A stretch of 23,462 nt of DNA from NCBI RefSeq assembly GCF_000264995.1, contig NW_006767444.1:1056560-1080021 (forward strand), in the 5' to 3' direction. Positions 1 through 11,073 of the stretch are shown here, piece after piece (positions within the stretch are counted from its first letter, which is position 1; each line of letters begins with the position of its first letter). This DNA is from Punctularia strigosozonata HHB-11173 SS5 (Eukaryota; Basidiomycota; Agaricomycetes; Corticiales; Punctulariaceae). The position numbers were made by a program, and so were the translations under genes. The notes under the pieces are model-generated. The model did no database searches. It was given only the letters and a program-made list of their open reading frames with translations, and was not told where the DNA came from.

Positions 1-1
1 T

Positions 2-924
2 ATGCACTGGACCCGCGACCCCACGGACAGGTCCGCTTTCGGACCACGGACTTGGCGTTATTTTGACGCGGATCTCGGTGAGCAAGGTCCCGCGTTTGCC
101 TTAGTGCTTTGTGCTTACGACGCCGCGTTTGCGCTCGGGGAACAGGTGAAGCTCAAGTGTTTGAACGTTCGGATAGGACGGAGCGTGGCGAAGGCAACAC
201 TTCGGGTGAGTAATGAGGAGTTCTCAGCGTTTGGCACAAGCTAACATAGTGCGATACAGAGTACGCATCTGTAGATGCCCTCGTAACACCTTGCGTCCCA
301 GGCGCGCATACCGTCATCGTACGGAGAGCGCGTCTTTGACGGAGGCTTTTCGTAAAGTAGTTTCCAGGAGGCAGCAAGCGTTGTCTGGATCAGACTCGAC
401 CTCCGGGGCGGCTTCTTCGCAGCTAATCACTATGGTGTTGGGCAAAGCGGGCGTAGTATTATATATGCGAAGAGTAACGGGCTCGCAGGGGCGTGAAATA
501 GATCAGCCTCAGGGCGAGAATTGTCTTCGCCCAAGAAAGCAGTGAGGATGGGGAGCTTCAGGTGAGTAAAATGTGAAGCTCCACAAACCGTAGGACTGAG
601 TTGGTTGCAGAATACGTGAGAGCGATCAAGCCATGGTCGGATAGCGATTGTAGGTACGTATAGGAGCCCTCGCCCAAGACCGAGCTCACGAGAGTTATCC
701 AACAGGGCACCGCATCGGCGTGGAACGAATCGTCTCGCGTCTGTCGCACACACGTTCGTTTCGGGCGGGAGACTCCCCTTTGGCTTGGATGCTCGAGAGC
801 CGCCCGCAGGGAGACAGGCGTTGACCTGGCTTGATGACTGTCTCAGGCGGTAAGGGCCTGGTAACCCCAAATAATCGTCGCCTTCCGATGTAAGCTCGAG
901 TTTGATGTCAGCTTTCGCAGCTAA
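2..924 (+). CDS. 3' part of an unknown spliced gene
   Basis: The family is not recognised. A chain of seven phase-compatible exons can be read: 2-205, 250-318, 368-492, 543-561, 601-653, 706-849 and 912-924, with TAA at 922-924. The best introns are 206-249 (GTGAGT donor, GCTAACATAG at the 3' end), 654-705 (GTACGT donor) and 850-911 (GTAAGG donor). The 39-nt intron 562-600 with a GAG acceptor is the weakest join. The first exon runs off the left edge, so an ATG at position 2 need not be the start. Recognisable pieces of the product are FAANHYGVG and ALTWLDDCLRR. No catalytic motif, signal peptide or membrane segment is visible. A simpler model stops at 337-339 without the later exons, but it would leave several frame-matched open segments unexplained. 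Confidence 0.5.
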
Positions 925-1298
925 CCATATCGGCTGTGTCGTTGCAGCGACGGTCTTTCGTTGGGAGGCGGGGTAAACTCGTGTAGTAAAATATTTATTG
1001 TGCTACATATCAGGGGGTTCCACTTCAGGGGCGATTGCAGGCAACGCTCCCATCCACTGGAAGGGAAAAATCCTAAGTAATAGGGCAATCACTGCGAGTG
1101 TCCCGTCTGGAAGTTCTTAATCGAACGTCATAAGGTTCGGAGAATCAGCGACGTAATATGCAGCAAGCCAGCCAATAAAAGGGACCACCCAGTTAGGGTC
1201 GGTCGTCCCACTTCTCCCTATACCACCATCGTGTGAGCAATAATATCTTGTAGCGTAACCGTGACCTCAATTGTCCAGCCATAGATAGTTCTTTCGTT
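925..1298. other. Intergenic region
   Basis: This is a 374-bp gap between two genes on the same strand. It contains an AT-rich stretch at about 984-1010, which would suit a 3' UTR or polyadenylation region of the upstream gene. The rest must hold the promoter of the gene starting at 1299. No open frame, repeat or RNA gene is convincing here. Confidence 0.5.
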
Positions 1299-4200
1299 AT
1301 GGCATCATCCTCGCGTTCGGCGGTATCTGCCACTTCACGGCCATCGGGAGCCGCCTCCCCAGCGCATTCCACTGCGACTCCTCGACCGTCGATATCAAAT
1401 ATTGAACTGGCTCTGGTGAGCGTTTTGCAGTTTTGGTCGGCCTTACGTCTCAATCCGCTGGATATAGGCTCGGTTACGCAGTATAATGGAGCCCATTGAT
1501 ACATGGGACAACGACGACACCGTCGACGTTCCCATCCGAATCGGTTTCGAAGACGAGGAAACAGGGCAGACAAGAACGGGAACAGCCTTTATTCCTCGCG
1601 ATGCCGGCGAGCGCAACTTCGTACCGGTGGCTCCTCCGTCTCGCCAGTGGTCAGTGGTGTACCCCGACTGGGATGAAACACCGCCCGACTGGGAGCAGGA
1701 TCGCTCGAGTCATGTGTCCGACGTGCGATTCGCTGGATATTTCAATCCGCCCTTCGAAAACTCCGTCGCCATCAGCGAATTCGGCACTCGCTCTTTGGGG
1801 CTTGATCCCTTCAGTGATGAAGCCGGTCTCGCGCGCGAAGAATATAATCGCAGGCGCACCGGAATCGTTTTTCAGCCAGAGCTACGGGATGTCGTGGATA
1901 ATCAGGGCATAATACGCAGGGATTCGTTTCATGGGGTGATCCCCTACAATCCGCGCCATCCCGTGGGCTTGGCATTCATGCACCGTGGCCCGCAGGTGTT
2001 GGACCTCCATCCCTGTTTCGCACCGATCTCCGGCATGCCCATCGTAGAGCGATGGGAAGACAATAGGAAATTCTACTACGCGGACAACGACCGTCTGACG
2101 GAGTGGTGGTACATCGCGGACGCACTTGTCAAGACCGAAATGTCGCTGGCTGGCCATCCTCAGGCCAGCAAAGCTCGCGTCGTCAGCGTGGACTATGTTC
2201 CGCTCCCTCGGCCGACAGAATTCAACCTGAAGAGGAGGTGGTGGTCTCGAGGAGCCGCCGAACGCGGTGTTCAGGAAGCCATGCGCGCGTTTTGGCCAAT
2301 GATAGCAGAAGTCACTTACTTGCTGGCGTTTCTCAAACGCACGCTCAGCGTCACGGACATCAAACATCATCTGCTCCTGACTTCTGAGCTCACGGCGGTA
2401 TGGATCGACCACCTGTTCACTTCAGAGGTTTTCGACGTGGCCGGTGTCCCACGCGCTGGATCATCCATGATCTGGGGGTCCACGGAGACGTACTCAACAA
2501 CTCTGGCTGCCGTCTTGCGGGCCTGGAATATCCCTTTCCAGGTTAGGTGGCCCGCCGCCGCTCGTCCCGAGGTATACAGATCGCTGCGCGCTACTCTCGG
2601 GTACGATGCGCCCACGCAGGAGGATATCGACCGGTTCGCAGCCACAAAGCGTGACTGTACATTGTGGCTGCCTCGCGTGCGACCAGAGCTCCGCATAGAG
2701 GATGAGGGAGGTGTCTTTGGCATCCGCTCCATGGAACAGTTTTTCAGGGAGCGTGTCCGTGAAGATCACCTGGTGGGGATTACATCCTCTTCTCTGGATC
2801 AAGAAGATGTGGACGTCGGGGGCACGGTTTTCACCGTGTTCCTATGGATGACAGATGGCGATTATCTGGTTCGCCATCGTATCCTACCTGCATATGCGAT
2901 GACAGTTCTCCGGGCTTACAAGTGGCACCACTTGTCGATCGATTGCCATCGTGCGGAATGCGACGTTTACGGAGGGTGGGGCGCGTCGCGGATGGTCTTG
3001 AACACCGGTCTCCCCCTGCGCCAGAACCTGCCGTCATCAGAACGGCAGGACGACTTTGTTGAAGAAGGCCCCATGGACTTCGGAGGTGTGCAGGATCCTT
3101 CCGAGGCTCTCGACCGCGACAACAGGTTCGGCTTTGATGTCACAGATATACAACGGCTCGATTCTGCCCGCGATGCGTTTTACGACCGAATCACTGACGT
3201 GCAGTACGGGCCCTTCCGAGATGTGCTGTCTCTGTCGATGTCTCTCCACGGGCTTCTCGGTCGATTGCAAGCACGATATGGCTGGCGCGCGGGACCTATC
3301 CATTATTGGACGCAAATCCATTGGAAGAACGAGAAGGGCCTGGACATGGTTCCCTATGACGCGCCAGCGCTCCTTCGAATTTATGGCAGCGTTTCCGGTT
3401 CTGATGATGCTACCGGCCTGTTGCGGGTGTCGGAAGGTTTCGATCAGGTTGCCGCTCTCCGTGACTTCACGCGCCACGTCGAGCTTCATGCTTCGGTGGA
3501 CGGAATCCCCCGAGATGTTCAAGATTGGCCCTCGCAGGTTGATCGCGGTGCACTGGGGGGAGTGCAGCTAACTCGACGCCAGCTGTCCTTCACTCGCGAG
3601 TTCGAGGACAGCGCCGGAGTCAGCCAGGGGAAGAGCCTCCCTCCGAACAATTGCATGGGCTATCTATTCAGCCTTTCGACTGCGAGGACAGGAGTCTCGT
3701 GCATCGTCGTGGATGAAGCACTCAATGCGATGCAAGCTGTCCGTTTCCTGAGGTGGGACGTACTTTCGCAAAAGCCGGACCCTCTGCAGTCGCTGGCAGA
3801 ACACTTCCTCCACAACGGCGTCCACTTCTGGACGGCTGAACGCAGCTTCTCGGGAACCATCAAGCGACGCGCGACGCGCTACAGTCTCCCGGTGCGCACT
3901 CACGCGTGGATTGGCAAAGCCACAAAGAAAGACTTCGTGGCATGGGAACATACTGTCAGTCGGTTTTTGACGACACCGCGCGCTAGGGCGGCTGCGCTTA
4001 CAGGAGGCGTCGTTTGGCGCATCGCCGTGGAGTACGGTCCTCCTGAGCTGCTCCGAGATGCTGCTCAAGGTCCGTCCCAAGACCGGTCGGGGTGGGGGGC
4101 GTTCGCGAAGGATAGTCGCGCTGGACGCTTTTACGATGATATACTGTCTCCGGAAGAGATGCAGTTGTTATGTGGGACGTACGTCGTCTTGGAAGGTGCG

Positions 4201-4699
4201 TTACAAGGATCGGTGGCGAATGCAATTCTTGGTTTCTCACAGGCTCATTCCAGCTCGCGGCAAAAGCTTCCAAGAAACGTTGTTATCTTGGTTTCCCCGC
4301 GCAAACAAGTATTGGCTGAACGGAGTGTGGACTCAAGCGGATGAAGATTGGTTCCGTGCCCACGTCGAGGCATGCCGCGCGGGCCAGCGACAGCCCCTCA
4401 AAACCTCCGTTTGGCACACCAAGCTGGCGTCCCGTACCACCCGCGCCGCTCGCATTTTCCGTCAGTTTGAGGCCCTGGCGCAGAGTTGCCTGCGGCAGTG
4501 GGCACCGGAAGATCCTTCGGAGCACCGCGACGCGGAAAGACGTGAGAAACCCGAAGGTAGTTCGGCGAGTCGTAGAGCGAATCGTCGTGGTGAGAGCGCC
4601 GAGACACGTAGCACAGGGCGGTCGCAGGATCAGGGTGAACATGGGACTCCAATCTCTCCTGGAACTTCACGCGTCAAAGGGAAGGGGAGAGCAAAGTAG
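1299..4699 (+). CDS. Large agaricomycete orphan-family protein, 1094 aa
   Basis: Exons are 1299-1415, 1468-4178 and 4243-4699. Intron 1 (1416-1467) has a GTGAGC donor and TATAG acceptor. Intron 2 (4179-4242) has a GTACGT donor and CTCACAG acceptor. The phases close exactly to 1095 codons. The continuous frame through 4344 is read-through of intron 2: the spliced product instead gains TLLSWFPR and EDWFRAHVE, which fit the C-terminus I remember from this family. The N-terminal 40 residues are Ser/Ala-rich and probably disordered. The middle is rich in Trp, Tyr and Asp without a known enzyme motif, and near the C-terminus are VVWRIAVEYG and LSPEEMQLLCG. The last 60 residues are Lys/Arg/Glu-rich, possibly a nuclear tail. 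I recall related 900-1100-aa proteins as multi-copy and uncharacterised in Agaricomycetes; the function is unknown. If the first intron is wrong, translation would start at the ATG at 1486. Confidence 0.8.
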
Positions 4700-4725
4700 T
4701 CGGATGTGTAAACTATGTCTTATTC

Positions 4726-5344
4726 CTATCTATTTCGCACATCACCGGAACGGGTTCCTGTCATAGCCATAACTCCTCCGAGAATCGACGGAGATGAGGA
4801 TGCATCCGTCGATAGCCCACAAATCTGGTCGTCGGCCATCAATGCGCGGCATAACGTTCCTACCGCGGATGGGACATACCTGCGGACGGCTTCGTCTGCG
4901 ACTGTTCCGTCTCCACTTCGCATGTTGACAGGCGCGCGGTCGCTCTGGTTCGATAGGCGCATTACGATAACATCGCCCTTATATCCTCGGCGGCAACCGC
5001 GCGGCAGGGCGAGGTTGATGGGTAGCCGTTTATGCCGGTTGAAAAATAGCAAGAAACGACGCTGCTGGCCCCTATAACGGAAGTGAATCACCACGTCGTG
5101 GACGTAGGGTTGGATTCTCGCGGAGTCCAAGGCTGTCTCGGGCATGGGATAGCGTCGTAATGAGTCTTGCCCTCGTTGCCGTACGAGGATTGGAACTCCT
5201 CTGGGCCTCATTTCGCTAGCGGCATACAAGCGGCCGCGCAATCGTAATTCTTTGGTCTACCATGTATGTCAGACGGTCTTCCATTCCAACATAATGCCGA
5301 CCAACCTGGTTAGAGGGAAGAATCGCTATGCGGTGTCGTCCCAT
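4726..5344 (-). CDS. Small basic orphan protein, 189 aa
   Basis: Exon 1 is 5306-5344 (MGRHRIAILPSNQ). Intron 5257-5305 is 49 nt with a GTTGGT donor, a CTGAC branch site and a TAG acceptor, and exon 2 is 4726-5256. The phase is 0 and the frame stays open for 190 codons. The core (about residues 65-130) has DVVIHFRYRG, RRFLLFFNRHKRLPINL and GDVIVMRLS, an alternation of beta-strand-like hydrophobic runs with basic turns, then APVNMRSGD and VRRYV. I recall a small family with a fast-evolving tail and this core in agaricomycete proteomes, never characterised. The Ser/Gly-rich C-terminus looks disordered. The 3' end lies 26 bp from the stop of the convergent upstream gene. The start is the ATG at 5344, because the longer open frame in exon 2 has only a TTG at its 5' side. 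Confidence 0.75.
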
Positions 5345-5608
5345 GGTTGATCTCAGTGTTGGGGAAGGAACCGAGGGTCCGTGGGTCCCCTTTGCACACG
5401 CTACATTATATCGATTTCTGGACAAAGTCGTGTGTCTGAAGCTCGTGGATCAGCACGAGGAGGGAGCACGGCGGGGTAGTCGACACCGTTCCTAGAACGT
5501 GTAGCGGAGTTTAGATTTGATGCCTGCGGGAATCCCACATGAAGGTAGCCATGTTCCCGATCAAAGGTTCCCGCTTGCCCGCCTCGTCGACCCCCTCGAG
5601 ATATCGCG
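5345..5608. promoter_or_regulatory. Short divergent intergenic region, probable shared promoter
   Basis: These 264 bp separate the start codons of the 189-aa gene (leftward) and the coiled-coil gene (rightward). A TATAAT box-like element on the minus strand at 5405-5410 lies about 60 bp upstream of the leftward ATG. No comparable element stands out for the rightward gene. A bidirectional promoter is inferred from spacing only. Confidence 0.35.
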
Positions 5609-8600
5609 ATGTCTGACGGGCATGTGCCGTCGAATGTTGCCGTGGCAAAACGACGTAGGCAAGATGACGACCTCGGACAGCGCGAACCTCTGCCTGTGGA
5701 CGTCGAAGAAGTGGTGGAGGTTTGTCCAGCTCGCTTCCGCCGCGCGGTGATGTTTGCTGAATTGTATAATTCTCCAGGGACTAAGGGAACAGATTGAATC
5801 GCTTCGTCAAACGATGGTTAAAATTAGTGATCCGAAAGAAAGAGATGCGATGGATGTGGTGACTGGCCGCCTTGTGACGGTGAACACGGCCTTATTCCGT
5901 GCTTGGGTGGACGCTGATTCTTCTCGACGTGCGTAATGCAGCAAGAAAAGCAGCTCTCTGATACTCGCCGACAACTTGCTGTCACTCAGCGGAACTTCGA
6001 AGAAACGCAGGCGAATCTTGCGCTCCGCACGGCCGAGTTAGACCAACTTGCCAGAGATCGCGAGTCCTTGTCGACCAAGGTACGTGTTGTGTATCTGGCG
6101 CGAGGTTTGGTTTGTGATGTTGGCCCCTAGTGTGAGAAATTGGAAGGAGAAATTGCAGCCGCTATGGGGACAAACACCCAGCTCAAACTGCAGCTCGTCG
6201 CCGTGCAAGAAAAACGTCCCTCGCGTGTGTCCGCAAGGGTGTCGCCATTACCTGTATTCAGCATCGACTCCACACCCTCTGCTTCGACGTCTTTTGTTGC
6301 CATGGATGAAGACGGGGAAGATACGCCGCCTACCCCTGTGGCAGGTGTACGGGGCCTCAGACGTGAGATGACTGAGGAAGAGCCTGCTCCGGAAAACATT
6401 CGCCGTGATCGCCGGGCTAAGGAACGCCTTCAGGAGGAGTTGGTTGCGTTGCGGGAACGATATCAGCGGTTGGAAGACGAGTATCGTAAGGCGGAGGAGA
6501 GGTCGCGTATGCTGCAGCAGGTGTGACGGTCGTCGCATTATTGACAGTTGAGGGTGCTAACCTCGCAACGTTGTTGGCCTAGAGTGGGGACAGGGCTGTC
6601 GAGAACGCTACAGCGGAGATGGCCACTCTCAAAGCACAATCTTCGAAGCAGTCAGAGCGGATGAGCATCCTGGAAACTGAATGTCAACGACTGCGAGTGC
6701 GTTTGTGTAGTTGTGATCGTCGTCATGAGAACTGACCCCCCTTCCCTCCCACAAAGGATCAGTTGCACGCCGCAGAGTCAGAGCAACAATCATTGCGACA
6801 ACAAGTAGAAGAACAGTCGCAAGCCGCAAACGAGAATCAGAATGTCGCATTTTCCGCACAGGAAGAGATGGTGAAAGCAAATAGGGTAAGAGCTTTGCTC
6901 TGTGGATGTTTCCCTCCGTTCATTGCTTGATGCAGGAAATCGCGAGTTTACGCTCGCAACTTAATGGAGTTTCGACACAGCTGCAGCGAATCCAGGCCGA
7001 CGCTGATATCGTGGTCTCGGTAAGCGTATACAGGTCATGGCTCCTGCATCGAAGTTGACGGTGTATGTCAGGAACGCGACGACCTGCGAAGACAGGTGAT
7101 GGCTGCGCGTCACGAACGAGATGCGGCCGAGGAAAAACTCGCTGGCTTGGACCAGCAGTTCAGCGAGCTACAGGCAAATCTAGGTCGTTGGGAAGCGGAA
7201 GGGTCCCGTGAATTGGCTAGCCTGAAAGAAGCCTTAGAGAAGGAGTCACAGAAAGTCGGTGAACTCAAAAGGGAACTCGAAGTCAGCGCGGCCGAGTATA
7301 ACCGTCTCAAAAGTGAGCACTGCCATCGTTTGTGAAGATCGGCAGCAGTGTTTAAAGTATTCTTAGATTCTCTTGAACGAGGGGATGAGACTGCGCGATC
7401 GAAAGTTCAACAGCACAAAGATCAGCTCGCGGAACTCCGATGTGCGTCTTGCAGTACCGCATTAAACTTTGTGTCCCTGATTGTATGATATAGCTGAACA
7501 TGAAGCCTTATCAGCTCAATTCCACAATGTTCAACGTGCGGAGCAGGAAGCCCAGAATCGCATAAATGAACTCATAGCTCGGCACGCCGAGGAGCTTTCG
7601 AAGGTGGAGGATGAGCACGTGACGAAAGAAAAGAAACTGGAAGAAGAATACCGTGCGGCCAATGCAGAATTGTTATCGCAGATTGCTATCCTCCAGAGAC
7701 GCAGCGACGACTCGGACATCGAACGGAACCAGCTGTTGGCCGATGCGACAGCAGAACGTGACCAATTGCGAGCAGATATAGAGAAAGAGCGTATCCAATT
7801 ACGGACCCAGATGGAGGAGGAGCGCGCTCGATTGCAAGGGGAGATGGAGAACGAGCGTACCCAATCACGGACAGATATGGAGGAGGAGCAAAACCGATTG
7901 CAGAAGAAGATGAACGAGTGCGCCCAACTGCAAAACGACCTGGAGGAGGAGTGCACCTGGTTGCGCACTGAGATGAAGAACTTATCCGATCAATGTGCAT
8001 TGAGCGTAGCCAATATCCATGCAGCGCACGAAGACGAAACCAAACAGCTTGTTGCTAGCCACGAAGCCACGCTTAACGAGTTGCGCGAGCAGCTTGCAGA
8101 GGCCCGTGGTGCCCTGGACGATGTTCGTGAAGTGGATGCATTCCTCGGAAACAGCAGCTTGATGGACTTGGTAAAGTGAATTGGCCTCGTTATGTTCTGT
8201 TCCTCACGCTGTACGCAGGACGATCCCGAGGACGATCCCGTGCCGACCACCACGAGCAGGCCTGTAATGTCCGATGGTTCGCAAACAATCGAGACACGCG
8301 ACAGAGGTGGTCCCGATGACGTGAACTTGCCGCCGAGCAGTAGTTCGCGGCTACTCGATGCTTTGGACAATTCGCGACGCACCAACCAGGAGGCATTGCT
8401 CGAAATCAAGGGACGCTTGCTGGCGTTGGTCGATGACACACAAGACATGAAAGAGCGTAGTCGGGAAGTGCAGGAGACGTTAGTTCGGAATGGAGAACTG
8501 CACGAAGTGCGTTGCACGATTCCGACGATCTTTCCACGATCCTCACACCGAATGGTCAGAGCTTACAGCGTGTTACCAAACTATTTGAAGCTACACAGCG

Positions 8601-11003
8601 CGAGCGTGACAGATACGTCGAAAAATTAATGAAAGCTGAAGACGAACGCGCGCAAGCGCAGAAGGTGAGCAAGTGGCAGGGATCCTTGCCATGCAACACT
8701 TGAACCTGTCCTGTAGGAACGAAATGACATGATGGAAGAGGCGCGAGTGGCGAAGGAGGCGCTGAACGCGGCTCGCGCGGAGCTGGCAGCAGCAGAAAAG
8801 GCTCTTAAGAAGGCAAAGGAGGACTTGAAGGAGGCGAAGAACGAAGCGCGAATGGCGGAGCAGGAGCTGAAAGACATGGCGATTGAGGACGATCGGTACA
8901 TTGAGAGGGAGGAACTTATGGCTTCGATAGCGCAAATACGTGATATGGTCATGCGGACCAAGGAGGCGCTCGTTGGCCGAAGCCCTTCCCCACCTGATAT
9001 AGACGACGAAACGGTTGCGGTGGTCGATCTTCCCGGAGGACGAAATCGGTCCGAAGAGATGGAAACGATCGCAAACTGTCAGCCTATGGCGCTTGTTCTT
9101 GACGGGCTCGTCGTTAGTCATTCGATGTCACGGTGTGGTTCATACTGACATCGTCATTTCAGGAGTTCCTGAAGGATGCCGCGGCAGGCCTTCCAGCTGC
9201 AAATGTCTCTTTGGGCGGTGGTAAGGGCAAGGGAAGAGAGTCCGATCCCTTGTTCAAGCCGGTCTTATCACCTATTGGCGAGGAGATGACATCAACGACG
9301 CCTCTTGGAAGCCCGCAAAACATTGTTCTTCCGCATGATATCCCGTCCTCAAGCGCCTCGGCAGGCCCAAATGTCGTTGCCGCAAAATTCACGACGACGA
9401 CTCCCGTCGCTCCAGTTTTTGGTCCGCCCTTGGACGGTTCAGAGGCCCCTCCTGCTGTTCCGAGGACTCCAGTCGACCTCCAACTTAACATACCAAGGAC
9501 ACCCCCTCGAGCAAGGACATTTTCCCCAGCCAGTGAATTGAGCCGCGACGACGCTCAGACCGTGATCAGGATGGTCTCCATCAAACCAAGTCGGATCTTG
9601 CCAAAGACTCAGTTGTTTGCGTCGCTGGTGAGTAGCTCTCGTTATGCTTTACGCCTTGAATCCTGAACAAGCCCACCGTGCAGCCGACTCCACCATCGGC
9701 GAAGGAAAAAAAGAAAGTTCGTCGCAGTACTCCGACGCGGAGTGCTTCACGGAGGGGCTCGTCTGCACCCAGCAGGGCGCCTTCTATCAGCCTGTCTGAC
9801 CGACCGCACCGCTCGAAATCCATCGAGCGCGAGGATAGCGAGGAAGACGGAAGTCTGGGTGAAGACGAAGATGACGAGGATATGAGAACCCTGACGCAGA
9901 AGCTCGAGCATGAGAAGGCTGCCGTGCCCAAAGAAGCAAGACGGCGTCATACGGTCAGGAAATATGGTATCGTGTTTCGAGAGTTGTTCTGATAGCCGCC
10001 TCTTCAGCATTATGTCAAACACGCCGTTCACAAGGTCTTCAATATCAAAGAAGACCTCGCCATAGTGGGAATTCAAAACATTTCTGAAGAAGACATGCGC
10101 ATCTTCATGGACAGCGATGGTCATGAAGGCGGTCCCACCGAAGAGCGACTGGTTCCGGATCTCGCCACGCTCGACTCGTTGTGGAATAGGCGATGGCTTG
10201 AGCTGATGGTTAACAAAACCCGTGACTTCTTCCACTACGAAGGGGCCCCGCCTGAAGATATTCGGAGCAACGAGTACTGGGCGGACATTGCGTGGACACG
10301 GCTTGGAACCCTTCAAACTATCTGGCGCAAGCGGAGACTTCGTACGGACCCCGAAACTGGAAAGCAGGAGACGGTGGAGGAAGCCGTGAAACGTATAGCG
10401 GATGAGAGGTCAAGGGAAGCTAAAGCGCGCAGGCATTACAACCTGCGTAAGGCGGTATGTAATCCATTGGTCAGTCATCGCGCAGTGCTGACAAGGAAAC
10501 AGAAATATGAAAGAAGGTTGAAGGCCGCTGATCAGATAGTCGAAGCTCGCAAAGACGCTCCTGACGTGGAAAGCTGGCGGTTCATCCGACGAATGATCGA
10601 CTTGTACGGTCCACAGGGGATGAGCTCGGAGGACAGTGGAGGCGAGGACTCGGATGCCGATAGCGACCAGGGGGGAAGGGATTCCGACCCGATACAAGCA
10701 AAGGTGTTCACAGTCAAGTGCAATCCGTGGCGCAGAGACATCGAGACTGAATTGGGGGCGCTGGAGAAAATGCACGCGATGCTGGAGCAACCGAAAAGGA
10801 GCCAAGGCAGAGCTCAAGCGCCACGCGAAAGGCCTCCTCTCGAGGAACGCAAGTTGAGCAAGAGACCAGCAGTCCCTGGCTTGCCGCGCTCCTATTACTC
10901 AGACGATTGGTTTGAGAGCCTTTCCGTTGGCAGGAAGAGCGTGGTTCGTGCCAAGCTAGGGAAATCAGATGAGAAATGGCCTCGCTTCACGTTCGTTGAG
11001 TAG
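5609..11003 (+). CDS. Long coiled-coil protein with C-terminal GMSSED/GLPRSYY domain, about 1510 aa
   Basis: Seventeen exons join in phase: 5609-5719, 5778-5879, 5942-6079, 6131-6520, 6583-6696, 6757-6885, 6936-7019, 7072-7312, 7367-7441, 7494-8170, 8219-8506, 8560-8664, 8717-9112, 9163-9627, 9684-9953, 10008-10454 and 10503-11003. The second donor (5874, 5880 or 5907) and the one near 9954 are less sure. The N-terminus has a basic AKRRR patch, a possible nuclear signal. Residues about 38-950 are mostly coiled coil, including a hendecad repeat and the Ala/Lys-rich segment around ELAAAEKALKKAKEDL. A Pro/Ser-rich linker carries SPSPPD and PRTPVDL. The C-terminal third is a separate domain with KYERRL, GMSSED, an acidic run, CNPWRRDIE and GLPRSYYSDDWFESL. 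I remember that order of motifs from a large multi-copy agaricomycete family of unknown function. The sum suggests a nuclear or chromatin-linked scaffold, which is inference. Confidence 0.8.
7754..7981 (+). repeat. 33-bp in-frame repeat coding an 11-residue (hendecad) coiled coil
   Basis: Seven tandem units lie inside exon 10 of the coiled-coil gene, at 7754, 7787, 7820, 7853, 7886, 7919 (30 bp only) and 7949. Units read like ERDQLRADIEK, ERIQLRTQMEE and ERARLQGEMEN, consensus ER-x-x-L-R/Q-x-x-M-E-E/N. Units 2+3 resemble 4+5 more than they resemble each other, so a 66-bp pair was probably duplicated. Hendecads form weakly right-handed coiled coils, unlike the heptads expected on either side. 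Confidence 0.85.
10455..10502 (+). other. In-frame intron of 48 nt with no stop
   Basis: Within the last open frame of the coiled-coil gene lies a near-ideal intron: donor GTATGT, branch site GCTGAC, acceptor AACAG. It is 48 nt, a multiple of three, and has no stop in frame, so both spliced and unspliced mRNA encode full-length protein. Splicing joins the HYNLRKA and KYERRL segments, the arrangement I recall for the family. The retained form would add 16 residues. Confidence 0.75.
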
Positions 11004-11073
11004 AACTGTAATGCATACAGATTTATATCGGGGACCCTCGTCGAACTGCAGTTCTCAGAGCAGGAACAAGGAA

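Noticed and set aside
430-870. Minus-strand open frame of 146 codons near the left edge
   Set aside because: Its composition is not protein-like, and the plus strand offers a chain of spliced exons across the same span.
2572-2619. GTATAC...CACGCAG segment of 48 nt that could be an in-frame intron in the 1094-aa gene
   Set aside because: It has no CTGAC- or CTAAC-type branch site and its translation fits smoothly with its surroundings, unlike the strong in-frame intron at 10455-10502.
4179-4344. Continuation of the long open frame of the 1094-aa gene past 4178
   Set aside because: It reads through an intron with a GTACGT donor. The spliced frame gives the family-like TLLSWFPR segment, while the read-through tail is unlike any known relative.
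7531-7968. Long open frame on the minus strand opposite the coiled-coil repeats
   Set aside because: It is Ser/Arg-rich, repetitive and exactly antisense to the hendecad repeat, so it is a by-product of the repeat's codon use.
9581-9931. Ser-rich minus-strand open frame
   Set aside because: It is antisense to the acidic and Ser-rich exons of the coiled-coil gene and has no start context or splice signals.
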